This document shows, in pieces, positions 7,607-9,226 of a stretch of 9,226 nucleotides of DNA; within the stretch, counting starts at the first letter, position 1; each line of letters opens with the position of its first letter. The notes below the pieces were generated by a model, which saw only the letters and a program-made list of their open reading frames with translations, was not told where the DNA came from and did not search any database. The stretch is from Oscillospiraceae bacterium (lineage in GTDB: Bacteria > Bacillota > Clostridia > Oscillospirales > Oscillospiraceae), in NCBI GenBank assembly GCA_902783825.1, contig CACZSJ010000026.1, positions 1-9,226 on the forward strand. Reading direction: 5' to 3'. Both the position numbers and the translations under genes were made by a program.

Positions 7607-7610
7607 CGCT

Positions 7611-8264
7611 ATGAGAAGCAGAGAAGAAATGCTGCACGATGCCAAAACTTTATACGACTTCCACGCCGACTGCGGGCCGAGCTTTGCGCAGGCGGACCTC
7701 ATCTTGGCCGCCGGGAGCCACGATCTGCGGGTGCCGCGCTACGCCGCGAAGCTGTTTTTGGACGGCGCTGCGCCCCTGCTCGTGTGCAGCGGGGGTCTCG
7801 GCAAGGTGACCGAGGGTCTCTGGCAGGAGACGGAAGGAGAGCTCTTCGCCCGGGAATGCGAAGCCCTGGGCGTTCCGGAGGAGCGGATCATCGTGGAAGC
7901 GCAGGCGACAAACACCGGAGAGAATTTTACCCGCAGCCGGGCGCTTCTGGAGGCGCGGGGCATTTTCCCAAAAACCGGAATTCTTGTCTGCAAGCCCTAT
8001 ATGTCCAAACGCTGTCTGGCTACCGGACGCAGGCAGTGGGCGCAGGTGGACTGGCGCGTCAGCGCGCCGCCGATTTCTTTTGAAGACTACGCGAACGAAG
8101 ACTGTCCGCTGGAACAGGAAATCCAGCTGATGGTGGGCGATCTGCAGCGGCTGCGGGTCTATGCCGAGCAGGGCTTTCAGGCGCCCACGCCGGTGCCGGA
8201 GGAAATCTGGCAGTGCTATGAGCGACTGGTGAAGGACGGCTTTGACCGATACGTGATTCGCTGA
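7611..8264 (+). CDS. DUF218 / YdcF-family protein
   Basis: This 217-residue soluble protein belongs to the DUF218 group typified by E. coli YdcF and SanA. Visible family features are a Rossmann-like first strand ADLILAAGSHDLRVPR (28-43) ending in a glycine turn, a second strand LLVCSGGLG (56-64), the conserved E-x-x-A-T-N-T-x-E-N motif at 96-105 (EAQATNTGEN), and a third strand ILVCKPYMSKR (124-134). E. coli YdcF is reported to bind S-adenosylmethionine, and other members have been linked to cell-envelope or vancomycin tolerance; no reaction is established for this type. It has no signal peptide or membrane helix, so it should be cytoplasmic, like YdcF and unlike SanA. It is shorter than E. 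coli YdcF (about 266 residues). Its start is fixed by AGGAGG at 7601-7606. It sits alone between a terminator-like hairpin and the mfd promoter, so its expression may depend on read-through. Confidence 0.85.
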   Translation: MRSREEMLHDAKTLYDFHADCGPSFAQADLILAAGSHDLRVPRYAAKLFLDGAAPLLVCSGGLGKVTEGLWQETEGELFARECEALGVPEERIIVEAQATNTGENFTRSRALLEARGIFPKTGILVCKPYMSKRCLATGRRQWAQVDWRVSAPPISFEDYANEDCPLEQEIQLMVGDLQRLRVYAEQGFQAPTPVPEEIWQCYERLVKDGFDRYVIR

Positions 8265-8275
8265 GAGACCGCCAC

Positions 8276-8281
8276 AAAAGG
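8276..8281 (+). promoter_or_regulatory. Possible ribosome binding site for an upstream, in-frame mfd start
   Basis: AAAAGG stands 7 nt before an ATG at 8289 that is in frame with mfd and would add ten residues (MTGEDAIIPP). The extension overlaps the proposed -10 element, contains two adjacent ATA codons, and would lengthen Mfd beyond the B. subtilis N-terminus as I recall it. I therefore treat it as an alternative that could be used on read-through transcripts. Confidence 0.35.
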
Positions 8282-8282
8282 T

Positions 8283-8311
8283 TTGCGTATGACAGGAGAA
8301 GATGCTATAAT
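8283..8311 (+). promoter_or_regulatory. Sigma-A-type extended -10 promoter of mfd
   Basis: A perfect TATAAT (8306-8311) is preceded by TG at 8303-8304 with one base between, giving the extended -10 form TGnTATAAT. A weak -35, TTGCGT (8283-8288, 3 of 6 to TTGACA), lies at the ideal 17-nt spacing. The bases after the -10 are A then six C, so the first purine at normal start distance (8 nt) is the A of the mfd ATG at 8319. Confidence 0.72.
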
Positions 8312-8318
8312 ACCCCCC

Positions 8319-9226
8319 ATGAACATCCTGTTCCAGCAAATATTGGAAAACAAGGAAGCTGCCGCCCTCCCCGGTCTGCTGGAGAGCGGAGGGCTTCCTG
8401 CGCTTGTTTCCGGGCTTTCTGCGGTGCATCGGGCCAATCTGGCCGCGGCGCTGCGGGAACGCAGCGGGCGGCCGCTGTTTGTGATTTGCCCAGACGACAC
8501 CGCGGCGGAAGGCGTTGCCAATGACCTGAGAGCCATGCTGGGAGAAGAGGTCTGCAGCCTGGGGATGCGGGACTTTACCTTCTACCCCAGCGAAGCGGTT
8601 TCCCGGCAGGGGGAGCAGCGGCGGCTGGCCGCATTTTATGCGCTGCGCGCCGGGCAGATCCAAGTGGCGACGGCCTCGATTTCGGGTTTGCTGCAGCGGA
8701 CTGTGCCGCCGGAGGAGCTGGAGCGGGCGGCGTTTACCCTGGACGCCAGCGGCAGCTACTCCATCGAAGACGTGGAGGACGCGCTGCTGCGCTGCGGATA
8801 TCAGCGGACGGTGCAGGTGGAGGGGCCGGGGCAGTTTGCCCGCCGGGGCGGCATCCTGGATTTTTTCTCTCCCGCGGATCCGGAACCGGTGCGTGTGGAA
8901 TTTTGGGGCGATGAGATCGACTCCATGGGCCGCTTCGAGGTGGCCAGCCAGCGGCGCAGCGAACAGATCAGCCGCTGCACCATCCTGCCGGCGGCGGAAA
9001 GCCTGCCGGGGCTGACTCCGGGAGGCGTGGACGCGTTCTGCCGCCAGCTGGAAAGCCTGGCCCAGCGCTATGACAAGCGCCGCAGCAGCGAAACCGCCGC
9101 GGCCATGGCCGCGGGGCTGCAAAGCGATGCGGAGCGGCTGCGGGGCGGCGTGATCCTTTCGGATATGGACCGGTATTTGCCGCTGCTGTACCCAACGGCC
9201 AGCGGACTGGATTATATCCCAGAGGA
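8319..9226 (+). CDS. mfd: Transcription-repair coupling factor Mfd, N-terminal part, 3'-truncated by the window edge
   Basis: Mfd is a DNA translocase that pushes stalled RNA polymerase off damaged DNA and recruits UvrA for nucleotide excision repair. The 302 complete codons visible are about a quarter of the usual 1,150 or so residues and cover the UvrB-like N-terminal module. Evidence is the block GQFARRGGILDFFSPADPEP (171-190), then VRVEFWGDEIDSM (191-203) and the following SQRRSEQ, which match the conserved Mfd/UvrB pattern G-x-x-x-x-RGG-x-[LI]D-[IF]-[FY] ... EFFGDEID-S. The segment LVSGLSAVHR near residue 29 lines up with a similar segment at the same offset in B. subtilis Mfd as I recall it, which favours ATG 8319 over the in-frame ATG 8289. 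No ribosome site is suitably spaced before 8319, since AGGAGA at 8294-8299 is 19 nt away. The RNA polymerase-interacting and helicase domains lie beyond the window. UvrB is excluded because its Walker A motif would already have appeared near the N-terminus. Confidence 0.93.
   Translation, partial: MNILFQQILENKEAAALPGLLESGGLPALVSGLSAVHRANLAAALRERSGRPLFVICPDDTAAEGVANDLRAMLGEEVCSLGMRDFTFYPSEAVSRQGEQRRLAAFYALRAGQIQVATASISGLLQRTVPPEELERAAFTLDASGSYSIEDVEDALLRCGYQRTVQVEGPGQFARRGGILDFFSPADPEPVRVEFWGDEIDSMGRFEVASQRRSEQISRCTILPAAESLPGLTPGGVDAFCRQLESLAQRYDKRRSSETAAAMAAGLQSDAERLRGGVILSDMDRYLPLLYPTASGLDYIPE
9097..9114. repeat. 18-bp perfect palindrome inside mfd
   Basis: CCGCGGCCATGGCCGCGG reads the same on both strands and lies in the codons of an Ala-rich segment (TAAAMAAG). 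It may simply result from GCC/GCG alanine codons on both sides of an ATG. Confidence 0.9.

Noticed and set aside
7563..7610. Upstream in-frame extension of the YdcF-family gene
   Set aside because: It would start inside the terminator-like loop without a ribosome site, whereas 7611 has a perfect AGGAGG 4 nt upstream.
7520..8083. A 187-codon frame on the + strand overlapping the YdcF-family gene
   Set aside because: Its product is Arg/Gly-rich without motifs, while the overlapping frame has AGGAGG and DUF218 motifs.
7650..9122. A 490-codon open frame on the reverse strand opposite the YdcF-family gene and mfd
   Set aside because: It spans two recognisable genes and the promoter between them. 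The product is a His/Gln/Arg/Pro-rich composition typical of an antisense shadow.

Overview
This is a GC-rich, densely packed stretch of bacterial chromosome in which every convincing gene lies on the + strand. The GyrB TOPRIM region (WGKMLNVEKAR where most GyrB proteins read L[KR]GKILNVEKAR), the GyrA active-site context (DPPAAYRYTEAR), strong AGGAGG-type ribosome sites and a small SHOCT-like membrane protein suggest a high-GC member of the Firmicutes class Clostridia, perhaps an Oscillospiraceae-like or Christensenellales-like gut anaerobe. That placement is an inference from remembered family sequences, not from a search.

Layout: (1) 1-4266, gyrB (5' end outside the window) and complete gyrA, 9 nt apart, encode DNA gyrase. 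(2) 4309-5165, a small two-helix membrane protein with a CxxC motif and a SHOCT-like tail overlaps rnhA (RNase HI) by ATGA. (3) 5158-6915, a half-size ABC exporter overlaps the end of rnhA by 8 nt. (4) 6929-7498, a GNAT acetyltransferase follows after 13 nt. These six genes have no visible terminator or promoter between them and probably form one transcription unit. (5) 7499-7610 is a structured spacer with two mutually exclusive small hairpins and a 13-bp terminator-like stem that ends 1 nt before the AGGAGG of the next gene. (6) 7611-8264 is a DUF218/YdcF-family protein. (7) 8265-8318 carries an extended -10 promoter placed so that transcription should begin at or next to the mfd ATG. (8) 8319-9226 is the first third of mfd, the transcription-repair coupling factor, which runs off the window.

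Gyrase sets negative supercoiling, RNase HI removes the R-loops that form when DNA is under-wound behind RNA polymerase, and Mfd removes stalled RNA polymerase. The window therefore groups three housekeeping functions that handle conflicts between transcription and the template, with a transporter, an acetyltransferase and a YdcF-like protein of unknown substrates between them. I see no mobile element, CRISPR array, tRNA, rRNA or clear novel multi-gene system. The points most worth checking are the apparent leaderless start of mfd, the structured leader before the YdcF-family gene, and the non-standard residues at quinolone-contact positions in both gyrase subunits.
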